From Plastoroseomonas arctica (GTDB lineage Bacteria > Pseudomonadota > Alphaproteobacteria > Acetobacterales > Acetobacteraceae), in assembly GCF_018128965.1 (NCBI RefSeq), contig NZ_JAAEDH010000013.1:62001-126000 (forward strand): 64,000 nucleotides of DNA, written 5' to 3'. Shown here in pieces: positions 33,466-42,264 of the stretch (position 1 is the stretch's first letter; every line of letters starts with the position of its first letter). The position numbers and the translations under genes are program-made. Under the pieces are notes generated by a model. It saw nothing but the letters and a program-made list of their open reading frames with translations. It was not told the origin of the DNA and made no database searches.

Positions 33466-36400
33466 GCGACATCACCACCGCGCTGCTGCGCACGCGGCGC
33501 TTCCTGCCACTGTTCGTGACCCAGACCTGCGGCGCGCTGAACGACAACCTGGTCAAGAACGCCATCGCCATCCTGGCGCTGATGCGCATGGCCGAGGCGG
33601 GGCCGGCCTTCGTGGCCATGCTCGGCGGCGTCTTCATCGCGCCCTACGTGCTGTTCTCCGGCCTCGCCGGCGAGATCGCCGACAGCCACGACAAGGCGCG
33701 CATGATCCGCTGGACCAAGGCGCTGGAACTGGCGCTGATGACCGGCGCGGCGATCGGCTTTGCCTCGGGCAGCTTCACCGTGCTGGTCGTGGTGCTGTTC
33801 GGCCTGGGCGTGCAGGCCACGCTGTTCTCGCCGCTGAAATACGGGCTGTTGCCGCAGCATCTGCGCGAGCCTGAACTGGTCGCGGGCAATGGCCTGATCG
33901 AGGCCGGCACCTTCTCAGGCATCCTGGTCGGCACCATCGCCGGCGGCGCGCTGATCGGGCTTTCGGCCGGGCCGCTGATCGTCGCCGGGCTGGGCATCGC
34001 CCTCGCGGGCCTCGGCATGGTGCTGGCGATGCAGATCCCGCCCGCCCCGCCCGAGGCGGTGGGGCTGCGGGTCGATTGGAACATCTGGCGCAGCACCCGC
34101 GCGCTGGTGGTCCTGGCGCGGGGCAACCGGCCCGTCTGGCTCTCCATCCTCGGGCTGTCCTGGTTCTGGACCGTCGGGGCCACGGTGCTGGCCGCCCTGC
34201 CGGTAATCGCGCAGACCACGATCCGCGCGGACAGCACCGTCGCCACGCTGCTGCTGACCATCTTCGCCATCGGCGTCGGCGGCGGGTCGGTGCTGTGCGC
34301 CAAGCTGCTCAAGGGCGAGGTGAGCGCGCGCTACGTGCCGTTTGCCGCCATCGCGCTCTCCATCGGCGGCGCCGACCTCGCCTTCACCTGCTTCGCGATC
34401 GAGGCGGGCCCGCCGATCGCCAACTGGACGGCGGTGCTGGCGGCACCCCTGGGCTGGCGGCTGCTGGCCGACCTGATGCTGCTCTCGATCGCGGGCGGCC
34501 TGTATTCGGTGCCGCTCTACGCCATCATCCAGGAGCGGTCGGGTGAGGGCGCGACGTCGCGCATGATCGCGGCCAACAACGTGGTCAACGCCGTCGTCAT
34601 GGTCGCAGCCGCCGTGCTCTGCGGCGTGCTGGTGGGTGCGGGGATCAGCTTCGAGATCATCATCCTCGCCGCCTCCGCGCTCAATGTCGTGGCCGCCTTC
34701 ATCATCGCCGCCCTGCTGCCGCAGGAGGTGCTGAAGACCATCTTCCGCGGCTACTTCCGCCTGCTCCACCGCGTCGAGGTGGTCGGCCTCGAGAACTACC
34801 CCGCGGAGGGCATCCCCGCGATCGTGACGCCCAACCATCTGAGCCTTGCCGATGGCGCGCTGGTCGCCGCCTTCCTGCCCGGCTACCCGACTTTCGCGGT
34901 CGATGTGGGGATGACGCGGAAATGGTGGGCGAAGCCCTTCCTCGCCCCCGTCGACGTCTTCCCCGTGGAGCCCGCCAACCCCTATTCCATCAAGTCGATG
35001 ATGCGGGCGGTGCGCGATGACAACAAGCGCCTGGTGATCTTCCCCGAAGGCCGCCTCACGCGCACCGGCGCGCTGATGAAGGTCTATGACGGCACCGGCG
35101 TCATCGCCGACAAGGCCGGGGCGGTGGTGGTGCCGGTGCGCCTCGAGGGCCTGCAGTACAGCCACTTCTCCTACCTCGGCGGCGTGGTGCGCCGGCGCTG
35201 GTTCCCCCGCTACCGCCTGACCATCCTGCCGCCTGTGACGCTGGAGGCGGAGGCGGGCCTGTCCGGGCGCGCGCGGCGCAAGGCGTTGGGCGACGCGATG
35301 GACCGGGTGATGAGCACCGCCGCCGTGCAGGCCGCCGATACCGCGCGGTCCCTGTTCGGCGCGCTCCTCCACGCCCGCGACATCCATGGCGGCAAGCGCC
35401 CCATGATCGAGGATATCGAGCGCAAGCCCATCGGCCTGTCGCGCGTGCTGCTGGGCGCGACGGTGCTGGGCCGGCGCCTGGCGCGCGAGGCGGCGGTGGG
35501 CGAGCGCGTCGGCATCATGCTGCCCAATGCCGCTGGTTCGGTCGTGACCTTCTTCGCGCTGCAGGCCTTCGGCCGCGTCCCCGCCATGCTCAACTTCACC
35601 GCCGGTGCGAAGGCCATGCTCGCGGCCTGCAACGCCGCCGAGGTGCGCGTGGTGCTCGCCTCGCGCCGCTTCGTCGAGCGCGGCAAGCTCGGCGCGGTTG
35701 TGGACGCCATGGCGCCGCACCTGCGCTTCATCTGGCTCGAGGATATCCGCGCCGAGCTCGGGCTGTTCGCCAAGCTGCGGGGCATGGTGGATGCGCGCCT
35801 CGCCCGCCGCCTGCCGGGCGCCACATCGGCACCCGACAGCCCCGCGGTGGTGCTGTTCACCTCGGGCTCCGAGGGCGCGCCGAAGGGCGTGGTGCTGAGC
35901 CACCGCAACCTGCTCGCCAATTGCGCGCAGGTGAGCGCGGTCCTGGACATCTCCGCGCGCGACCGCGTGCTGAATGCCATGCCGATGTTCCACAGCTTCG
36001 GGCTCACCGCCGGCACGCTGCTGCCGGTCTTTTCCGGCGTGGGCATCTTCTTCTACCCCTCGCCGCTGCATTTCCGGATCATCCCCGAGGTCGCCTACGA
36101 CACCGAATGCACGATCGTGTTCGGTACCGACACCTTCCTCAACGGCTGGGCGCGCTTCGCCAATGCCTATGATTTCCGCTGGCTGCGCTTCGCGGTCGCG
36201 GGTGCGGAGAAGCTGCGCGACGAAACCCGGCGCGTCTTCGCCGACCGCTTCGGCGTGCGCGTCTTCGAGGGCTATGGCGCGACGGAGACCGCGCCGGTGC
36301 TGGCCGTCAACACGCCCCGCCAGCCGCAGGCCGGCACGGTGGGCCGGCTGCTGCCGCTGATCGAGCATCGGCTGGAACCGGTGGCCGGCATTCCCACCGG

Positions 36401-36923
36401 CGGCAGGCTCATCGTGCGCGGGCCCAACGTTATGCTCGGGTACCTGCGCGCCGAGAACCCGGGCGTGATCGAAGCCCCCGTCGATGGCTGGTACGACACC
36501 GGCGACATCGTCTCCTTCGACGCGCAGGGTTTTTTGCGGATCGAGGGCCGCGTGAAGCGCTTCGCGAAGATCGCGGGCGAGATGGTGTCCATGCCGGCGG
36601 CGGAAGCGCTCGCCACCTCCGTGTGGCCCGATGCGAGCCACGCGGTGGCGGCGGAATCCGATCCGCGCAAGGGCGAGCGCCTGGTGCTGGTGACCACGCG
36701 ATCCGACGCCGAACCGCGCGCGCTGCTGGCCGAGGCGCGCGCCCGTGGCGTGCCGGAATTCATGGTGCCGCGCGAGATCCTGGTGGTGGGCAAGCTGCCG
36801 CTGCTCGGCACCGGCAAGATCGACTATCCGGGCGTGGCGGCGATGCTCGCCGCGCACCGGGTTGAGCGGGCGACGGAATCCGGCAGTATCGCGCACGAAC
36901 CCGTCCAGGAGACTGCGCCATGA
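33462..36923 (+). CDS. LplT-PlsC-Aas fusion: lysophospholipid transporter / acyl-ACP synthetase-acyltransferase
   Basis: An 1153-residue three-part membrane protein. Residues 1-420 are an MFS/LplT-like lysophospholipid transporter (FVTQTCGALNDNLVKNAIAI). Residues about 435-620 are a PlsC acyltransferase with HX4D in NHLSLADG and IFPEGRLTRTG. From about 645 there is an AMP-binding acyl-ACP synthetase with P-loop LFTSGSEGAPKGVVLSH, YGATETAPV, GWYDTGDI and LLGTGKIDYPG. It would flip and re-acylate lysophospholipids such as 2-acyl-GPE. E. coli has separate LplT and Aas; the fusion is known in proteobacteria. It is translationally coupled to tetR and to the CoA-transferase. Confidence 0.92.
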   Translation: MSDITTALLRTRRFLPLFVTQTCGALNDNLVKNAIAILALMRMAEAGPAFVAMLGGVFIAPYVLFSGLAGEIADSHDKARMIRWTKALELALMTGAAIGFASGSFTVLVVVLFGLGVQATLFSPLKYGLLPQHLREPELVAGNGLIEAGTFSGILVGTIAGGALIGLSAGPLIVAGLGIALAGLGMVLAMQIPPAPPEAVGLRVDWNIWRSTRALVVLARGNRPVWLSILGLSWFWTVGATVLAALPVIAQTTIRADSTVATLLLTIFAIGVGGGSVLCAKLLKGEVSARYVPFAAIALSIGGADLAFTCFAIEAGPPIANWTAVLAAPLGWRLLADLMLLSIAGGLYSVPLYAIIQERSGEGATSRMIAANNVVNAVVMVAAAVLCGVLVGAGISFEIIILAASALNVVAAFIIAALLPQEVLKTIFRGYFRLLHRVEVVGLENYPAEGIPAIVTPNHLSLADGALVAAFLPGYPTFAVDVGMTRKWWAKPFLAPVDVFPVEPANPYSIKSMMRAVRDDNKRLVIFPEGRLTRTGALMKVYDGTGVIADKAGAVVVPVRLEGLQYSHFSYLGGVVRRRWFPRYRLTILPPVTLEAEAGLSGRARRKALGDAMDRVMSTAAVQAADTARSLFGALLHARDIHGGKRPMIEDIERKPIGLSRVLLGATVLGRRLAREAAVGERVGIMLPNAAGSVVTFFALQAFGRVPAMLNFTAGAKAMLAACNAAEVRVVLASRRFVERGKLGAVVDAMAPHLRFIWLEDIRAELGLFAKLRGMVDARLARRLPGATSAPDSPAVVLFTSGSEGAPKGVVLSHRNLLANCAQVSAVLDISARDRVLNAMPMFHSFGLTAGTLLPVFSGVGIFFYPSPLHFRIIPEVAYDTECTIVFGTDTFLNGWARFANAYDFRWLRFAVAGAEKLRDETRRVFADRFGVRVFEGYGATETAPVLAVNTPRQPQAGTVGRLLPLIEHRLEPVAGIPTGGRLIVRGPNVMLGYLRAENPGVIEAPVDGWYDTGDIVSFDAQGFLRIEGRVKRFAKIAGEMVSMPAAEALATSVWPDASHAVAAESDPRKGERLVLVTTRSDAEPRALLAEARARGVPEFMVPREILVVGKLPLLGTGKIDYPGVAAMLAAHRVERATESGSIAHEPVQETAP

Positions 36924-38092
36924 TGCCGCTCGCCCGCTTCACCATCCTCGATCTCACCCGCGTGCGCTCCGGCCCCACCTGCGTGCGCCAGCTCGCGGAT
37001 TGGGGGGCGAACGTCATCAAGATCGAGGCGACGGACGAGGTGGACACGGGGAAAGGGTTGGGCGGCGAGCGCGCGGGGCCGGATTTCCAGAACACGCACC
37101 GCAACAAGCGCGCGATCACCATGAACCTCAAGAGCCCCGAGGGCATCGCGACCTTCCGCCGCATGGTCGAGAAGGCCGATGTGGTGGTGGAGAATTACCG
37201 CCCCGACGTGAAGGACCGGCTGGGGATCAACTTCGAGGCGTTGTCCGCGATCAATCCGCGCATCGTGCTGGGGTCCATCTCCGGCTTCGGGCAGACCGGC
37301 CCCTATGCGAAGCGGCCGGGGTTCGACCAGATCGCGCAGGGCATGGGCGGGCTGATGAGCGTCACCGGCCTGCCCGGCCAGGGGCCGGTGCGGGCGGGCA
37401 TTCCCGTGGCCGACCTCACCGCGGGGCTCTACACCGCAATTGGCATTCTCGTGGCCCTGCTGGAGCGCGAGACCACCGGCAAGGGACGCTGGGTGCACAC
37501 CTCGCTGCTCGAAGCCATGGTCGCGATGATGGATTTCCAGGCGACACGCTGGACCATGGCTGGCGACGTGGCCCAGCAGGCGGGGAATGACCACCCGACC
37601 ACGACCCCCACCGGCCTGTTCCGTACCTCCGACGGCGTCATCAACCTGGCCGGCGGCGGCCAGCAGATGTGGGACCGGATCGTCGCGACCCTGGGGCTGG
37701 AGGAGGAAGCGAAGGACCCGGCCTTCGCCACCGACAAGTCCCGCCATTCCAACCGCGCGAAGACCAACGGGTTGCTGCAATCGAAGCTGGAGACGAAGAC
37801 GAGTGAGGAATGGGTCGCCGCCCTGAACAAGGCCGGCGTGCCGAGCGGGCCGGTCTATTCGATGGACCAGGTTTTTGCAGACGTGCAGGTGCAGCACCTG
37901 GGGCTCGCCATGCCGGTCGCGCATCCGGAGCTCGGCGAGATCAAGCTGGTGCGCGCGCCGATGCAGATCGAGGGCGTGTCCTGCGGCAACAAGCCCACGC
38001 CGGATCGCGGCGCGGACACGGATGCGGTGCTGGCGGAGTTCGGGTTCTCCGCGGAGGAGATCGCTGTGCTGCGGGAGAAGAAGGCGATCTGA
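36920..38092 (+). CDS. CaiB/BaiF family CoA-transferase
   Basis: A 390-residue type III CoA-transferase. FTILDLTRVRSGPTCVRQLA, DWGANVIKIEATDEVDTGKG, LNLKSP-like MNLKSPEGIATFRRMVEKAD, VVVENYRPDVKDRLGINFEA and the catalytic Asp in GIPVADLTAGLYTAIGI are all present. It moves CoA between carboxylic acids; donor and acceptor are unknown. It starts ATGATG, overlapping the fusion gene stop as ATGA, so it belongs to the TetR-controlled operon. It is convergent with the SDR gene, with 12 bases between stops. Confidence 0.92.
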   Translation: MMPLARFTILDLTRVRSGPTCVRQLADWGANVIKIEATDEVDTGKGLGGERAGPDFQNTHRNKRAITMNLKSPEGIATFRRMVEKADVVVENYRPDVKDRLGINFEALSAINPRIVLGSISGFGQTGPYAKRPGFDQIAQGMGGLMSVTGLPGQGPVRAGIPVADLTAGLYTAIGILVALLERETTGKGRWVHTSLLEAMVAMMDFQATRWTMAGDVAQQAGNDHPTTTPTGLFRTSDGVINLAGGGQQMWDRIVATLGLEEEAKDPAFATDKSRHSNRAKTNGLLQSKLETKTSEEWVAALNKAGVPSGPVYSMDQVFADVQVQHLGLAMPVAHPELGEIKLVRAPMQIEGVSCGNKPTPDRGADTDAVLAEFGFSAEEIAVLREKKAI

Positions 38093-38104
38093 GGGGCGCC
38101 GCGC

Positions 38105-38887
38105 TCAGATGATGCTGCCGCGGGACGCGATGCCGCCATCGATGGTCACGATGGTGCCGGTGATGTAGCCGGCGCGGGGGCTGGCGAGGAAGACGATGAG
38201 GTCCGCCACTTCCTCCGCCGTCGCGGGGCGCTTGCCGGGGTATTTGTCGAACAGCTCCTCCCAGCGGCCCTCGTCGCCGAACAGGTCGGTGGCGCGGCGC
38301 TTCATCAGCTTCACCATCCGCTCGGTCGCGACGGGGCCCGGGTTCACGCCCACCACCCGCACGCCGTGATCGAGCGAGGCGCCGCCGAGGGCGCGGGTGA
38401 AGGCCATCAGCGCCGCATTGCCGGAGGAGCCGGCGATGTAGCGCGCGTCGAAATTCTCGCCGGAATTGCCGATGTCGTTGACGATCACGCCGTGGCCGCG
38501 CGCGACCATGCGCGCGTGATAGGCGCGCGTGAGGCTGATGTAGCCGAACACCTTCAAGTCCCACCCGCGCCGCCAGGCCGCGTCATCGACGGCGTCGAGC
38601 GGGCCCGCGGGGATGTCGCCGGCGTTGTTGACCAGGATGTCCACATCGCCCACGGCATCGGCGAGCGCGCGCATCGCGGAATCGTCGGAGAGGTCGGCGG
38701 CATGGACCGTGATGCGCGCGCCGTGGCGTGCTTCGAGGTCCGCCTTGGCGGCCTCCATCGCCGGCGCGGAGCGTGCGGCGAGGTGCAGGTCGCAGCCCTC
38801 GGCCGCGAAAGACTCCGCACAGGCGAGGCCAATGCCCTTGGAGGCGCCGGTGATGAGCACGCTCTGCCCGCGCAGCTTCAGATCCAT
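38105..38887 (-). CDS. Short-chain dehydrogenase/reductase lacking the usual Tyr-x3-Lys
   Basis: A 260-residue Rossmann-fold SDR. The cofactor loop TGASKGIG (residues 13-20), NNAG (87-90) and a C-terminal TIDGG are normal. The active-site segment, however, reads AGSSGNAALMAFTRAL (152-167). Aligned with the common YSAAKAALxAFTRSL, the Tyr is replaced by Gly153 and the Lys by Asn157. The Asn of the tetrad also looks changed (WDLKVFG). Tyr150 lies close by and might substitute. Binding of NAD(P) is likely; normal SDR chemistry is doubtful. No operon partner is seen on this strand within 60 nt. Confidence 0.85.
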   Translation of the reverse strand: MDLKLRGQSVLITGASKGIGLACAESFAAEGCDLHLAARSAPAMEAAKADLEARHGARITVHAADLSDDSAMRALADAVGDVDILVNNAGDIPAGPLDAVDDAAWRRGWDLKVFGYISLTRAYHARMVARGHGVIVNDIGNSGENFDARYIAGSSGNAALMAFTRALGGASLDHGVRVVGVNPGPVATERMVKLMKRRATDLFGDEGRWEELFDKYPGKRPATAEEVADLIVFLASPRAGYITGTIVTIDGGIASRGSII

Positions 38888-38953
38888 CCCGCCGCTCCGC
38901 CTGTGTGCGGCGCAGAGTGCCGGGCTTCGTTCGCCCGCGCTACGTCCCGCGGT

Positions 38954-39415
38954 CTACTTCTTCCCGCCGCGCGCCTTGCGCGCGGCGTAGCGCGCGTCGC
39001 GCGCCGCCTTCTGCTCGGCGGCGAGGGCCAGGGTACGCGCCTTCTTCTCGGCATCGAGCGCGGTCGCTCGCTGCGCCTGGTCCATCGCGGCGGCGACCGC
39101 GCGCTGGGCTTCCTCGGCGTCGCGCCGCGCCTGTTCGGCGGCGAGGCGGGATTCCTCGGCGAGGCGCTGGCGCTCGGCTTCGCGCCTGGCTTCTTCCTCG
39201 GCCGCGCGCACGGCGGCCTCTGCGGCACGCAGCGCCTCGCGCTCGGCGGCCCGGGCGGCGCGGGCCTCGGCCTGCGCGACCTGGGCGGCCATGCGGGCCT
39301 GCACCACGGGGTCATCGGGGCCCGGCATCGCGCGGAAACGCTCGATCAGGGTCTGCTTGGCTTCCGCCGCCTTTTTCTGCCGATCGGAAAAGCTGTCGAA
39401 TTTTTGGGCTCTCAT
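38954..39415 (-). CDS. DUF6481-like Ala/Glu/Arg-rich coiled-coil protein
   Basis: A 153-residue, highly charged helical protein. It opens with FDSFSDRQKKAAEAKQTLIE and RFRAMPGPDDPVV, which resembles the DUF6481 family, then has a long Ala/Glu/Arg heptad-like region (residues 40-135) and a basic tail RYAARKARGGKK. It has no signal peptide and no membrane segment. The basic end might bind nucleic acid; that is only a guess. It is divergent from the FAD-protein gene, 73 nt apart. Confidence 0.75.
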   Translation of the reverse strand: MRAQKFDSFSDRQKKAAEAKQTLIERFRAMPGPDDPVVQARMAAQVAQAEARAARAAEREALRAAEAAVRAAEEEARREAERQRLAEESRLAAEQARRDAEEAQRAVAAAMDQAQRATALDAEKKARTLALAAEQKAARDARYAARKARGGKK

Positions 39416-39488
39416 GCGGCGCCTTTTACGGGGATTCGCGGGCCAAATCTACCCTGTCGCATCGCCTGCCCAGCACTTCTCTGCCAGC

Positions 39489-40889
39489 ATGGCCGGACGC
39501 CGTCCGGAGCCGCCCTTGTCCCTTCCCGAACTCGAAGACCGCCTGCGCCAGGACCTGGCCGCGCTGAACCTGCCGCCGGCCAATTGGGTGCCACCGCGGG
39601 ACGGGGCGCTGGATGTGCTGGTGATTGGCGGCGGCATGCTGGGTCTGGCCGCGAGCTTTTCCCTCACGCGCCTGGGCATCCTGAACCACCGCGTGCTGGA
39701 CAGCGCACCGGCCGGGCGCGAAGGCCCCTGGGTGACCTATGCGCGGATGCAGACGCTGCGCTCGCCCAAGCATCTGACCGGGCCGGGCGGGGACATCGCC
39801 GCACTCACCTTCCGCGCCTGGCACACGGCCCAGCACGGCGAGGATGGCTGGGCGGCGCTGGGGAAAATCCCGCGCGCGATGTGGCAGGAATACCTCGGCT
39901 GGTTCCGCGCGGTGCTCGGGCTGCCGGTCACCAATGGCGTGGCCTTCACCGGCCTCGTGCCCGATGCGGATGGGCTGATCACGGTCGCGACCAGCGAAGG
40001 GCCGATCCGCACGCGCCACCTGGTCCTGGCGACGGGGCGCGACGGTCTCGGCGGCCCGCGCATCCCCGACTGGGTGCGGCTGCCGCGTGGCCCGCGCATC
40101 CGCCACAGCAGCGAGGCGGTGGATTTCGCCGCACTCGCGGGGAAGCGCATCGCCGTGGTGGGTGCCAGTGCCTCGGCGGTGGACAATGCCGCCACGGCGC
40201 TTGAGCACGGCGCCGCTGAGGCGCACCTGCTGGTGCGGCGCGCGGCGATCCCCACGCTGAACCGCTTCAAATCGATGGTGCATCCCGGCTTTACCCACGG
40301 CATGCCGGCGCTCGACGATGCGACGCGCCTCGCCTTCCTGAAAGCCGCCAACGAGGGCGCGGTGGCGCCACCGCGCGAATCGCTGATGCGCCTGGCGCGC
40401 CAGCCGGGATTCCGTCTGCATCTCGCGGCCCCGGTGGAGGCGGCGGAGGAGGGTCCGGAGGGCGTCACGCTCGCGCTGCCTACCGGCCCGCTGCGGGTGG
40501 ACTGCGTCATCCTCGGCACCGGCTTCGTCACGGACCTGTCGCTGCGCCCGGAACTCGCATCCGTCGCGCCGGCGATCCGCCTGTGGCGCGACGTCGTGCC
40601 CGATCCCGACGATTTCGCCGCGCACCCGCATCTGGGCGCGGGCTTCGCCTTCCAGCCCCGCGAGCCCGGCACCGCGCCTTGGCTCGCCCGGATCCACGCC
40701 TTCAACATCGCCGCCATCGCGAGCCTGGGGCTGATCAGCGGCGACATCCCCGGCGTTTCGGATGGGGCACGGCGCCTGGCCGAACACATCGCGGCCGCGC
40801 TGTTCCGCGCGGACGCGGCCGCGCACCTGGCAAAGCTGCGCGCCTATGCCGACCCCGAACTGCTGGGCGACGAAATCCCCCGCCGCTAG
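39489..40889 (+). CDS. FAD/NAD(P)-binding oxidoreductase (flavin monooxygenase-like)
   Basis: A 466-residue two-dinucleotide-domain flavoprotein. The FAD site is DVLVIGGGMLGLAASFSLTR, the NADPH site is RIAVVGASASAVDNAATALE, and a late CVILGTGFVTDLS motif matches flavin-containing monooxygenase-like proteins. QTLRSPKHLTGPG is a conserved substrate-side segment. No signal peptide. ATG 39489 gives a 36-residue lead before the FAD strand. Its stop shares the tetramer CTAG (40886-40889) with the convergent Bug gene. The substrate is unknown. Confidence 0.85.
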   Translation: MAGRRPEPPLSLPELEDRLRQDLAALNLPPANWVPPRDGALDVLVIGGGMLGLAASFSLTRLGILNHRVLDSAPAGREGPWVTYARMQTLRSPKHLTGPGGDIAALTFRAWHTAQHGEDGWAALGKIPRAMWQEYLGWFRAVLGLPVTNGVAFTGLVPDADGLITVATSEGPIRTRHLVLATGRDGLGGPRIPDWVRLPRGPRIRHSSEAVDFAALAGKRIAVVGASASAVDNAATALEHGAAEAHLLVRRAAIPTLNRFKSMVHPGFTHGMPALDDATRLAFLKAANEGAVAPPRESLMRLARQPGFRLHLAAPVEAAEEGPEGVTLALPTGPLRVDCVILGTGFVTDLSLRPELASVAPAIRLWRDVVPDPDDFAAHPHLGAGFAFQPREPGTAPWLARIHAFNIAAIASLGLISGDIPGVSDGARRLAEHIAAALFRADAAAHLAKLRAYADPELLGDEIPRR

Positions 40890-41848
40890 ACCGCCTCGAT
40901 ATTGCCCGCCCGCGCAATGCCGCCCCACAGCGCCCGCTCGGACCGCATGAAGGCCAGTTGCGCCTCCGGCGTCATCGCCGCCGGCGCCGAGCCCATGGTG
41001 CGCAGCCGCTCGCCGATCTCGGCACCCATCGCCACCTGGTTCAGGCTCGCATTCATCCGTGCGAGGATCTCGGGTGGCGTGGTTTTCGGCGCCATGTAGG
41101 CGTACCAGGCGACGTATTCGCGGTCCTCCAGACCCAGCTCGATCGCGGTCGCGAGCTCGGGGATGCGCGGAGAGCGTTCGCGCGATGTCAGCGCCAGCGC
41201 CCGCATCCGCCCGCTGCTGATATGGCCCCAGCCCGCGCCCAGGCTGTCCACCATCAACGGCACCTGGCCGGAGACGACATCAAGCTGCGCCGGCGCGGTG
41301 CCGCGATAGGGCACCGCGGGCATGTCGAGGTTGTGCTTTTGCTTGAAGGCCTCGACGATCAGGTGGTTGATCGTGCCCGAGCTCGGCAGCGCGTAGTTCA
41401 GCTGGCCCGGCCGCGCGCGCGCCTCGGTGATGATGTCGGCGAGCGCATGGATTCGCGACTGCGGATTGGCCACCCAGATCATCGGCGAGGTGACGGAAAG
41501 GGCCACCGGGGCCAGATCCTCGATCGGGTCGAGCGGCATGGCGCGGAAGACGGAAATGTTGATCGACAGCGACCCCACGGCGGCAAACAGCAGCGTGTGT
41601 CCATCCGTCGCGCGCTGGACCTCCGACATGCCGATATTGCCGTTCGCACCGGGCCGGTTGTCCACCACCACGGGCTGCCGCCACATCTCGGACAGCTGCT
41701 GGGCCATCATGCGCGCATAGATGTCGAAGCCGCCGGTGACCGAGGGCACGATGATGCGCACCGGCCGCGTGGGCCAGGCCTGCTGGGCGCGCAGCGCGGG
41801 TGCGGCGAGCATCGCGCCCGCCGCACCCATCAAAACGCGGCGCTTCAT
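40886..41848 (-). CDS. Bug/TctC family tripartite tricarboxylate transporter binding protein
   Basis: A 320-residue periplasmic binding protein. It has a signal peptide (MKRRVLMGAAGAMLAAPALRA), then WPTRPVRIIVPSVTGGFDIY, VVVDNRPGANGNIGMSEV, PGQLNYALPSSGTINHLIVE and VPYRGTAPAQLDVVSGQVPL, the usual Bug order. These bind carboxylates or other small solutes; no TctA/TctB membrane genes are adjacent, as is common. ATG 41848 overlaps the VOC stop as ATGA, so it is the third gene of an oxidation operon and may bind that enzyme's substrate. Confidence 0.92.
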   Translation of the reverse strand: MKRRVLMGAAGAMLAAPALRAQQAWPTRPVRIIVPSVTGGFDIYARMMAQQLSEMWRQPVVVDNRPGANGNIGMSEVQRATDGHTLLFAAVGSLSINISVFRAMPLDPIEDLAPVALSVTSPMIWVANPQSRIHALADIITEARARPGQLNYALPSSGTINHLIVEAFKQKHNLDMPAVPYRGTAPAQLDVVSGQVPLMVDSLGAGWGHISSGRMRALALTSRERSPRIPELATAIELGLEDREYVAWYAYMAPKTTPPEILARMNASLNQVAMGAEIGERLRTMGSAPAAMTPEAQLAFMRSERALWGGIARAGNIEAV

Positions 41849-42252
41849 GCGGGCGTGGTTTCGCTCGGCGGGTAGTTCAGCTCCACCGCGATCCCATCCG
41901 GGTCGTAGAGGAAGAGCTGGGTCTGGTTGTCGCGCGGGATCACACGGGTCTCGAACTCGATGCCGCGTGCGGCGAGGTTCGCGCGCATCTCGGCCAGGCC
42001 CGTGCAGGAGAAGGCGATGTGGTCGAGCTGGCCGGTGGGCTGCACCCGGCGCTCCCCGAATTTCGCGTCGCGTTCGCCGCGGTCGCCGATCAGGTGCACC
42101 GTCGGCACGTCGCCGACGTAGAGCCAGTGGCCGGGAAAGCCGAGCGGCGGGCGGTAGCCCTCCGGCAGGCCGAGCACGTCGGAGTAGAAGGCGCGCGTCT
42201 TCTCCAGATCCACCGGGCGGATCGTGTAGTGGTTCAGGGCCTCAAGCGGCAT
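41845..42252 (-). CDS. VOC family (glyoxalase/extradiol dioxygenase fold) protein
   Basis: A 135-residue single vicinal-oxygen-chelate module. Metal ligands can be proposed as His in ALNHYTIRP, His in GQLDHIAFSC and Glu in GIAVELNYPP. LFLYDPDGIAVELNY is the typical closing strand. GGGAGAGACCC sits just before ATG 42252. It lies 12 nt after the acyl-CoA-dehydrogenase-fold gene and is coupled to the Bug gene. It may be a ring-cleavage, glyoxalase or resistance-type enzyme; the substrate is unknown. Confidence 0.88.
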   Translation of the reverse strand: MPLEALNHYTIRPVDLEKTRAFYSDVLGLPEGYRPPLGFPGHWLYVGDVPTVHLIGDRGERDAKFGERRVQPTGQLDHIAFSCTGLAEMRANLAARGIEFETRVIPRDNQTQLFLYDPDGIAVELNYPPSETTPA

Positions 42253-42264
42253 GGGTCTCTCCCG

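Noticed and set aside
33915-36896. Open frame of about 990 codons on the minus strand, opposite the LplT-Aas fusion
   Set aside because: Antisense to a protein with three recognised domains; composition is low complexity and no motif was seen.
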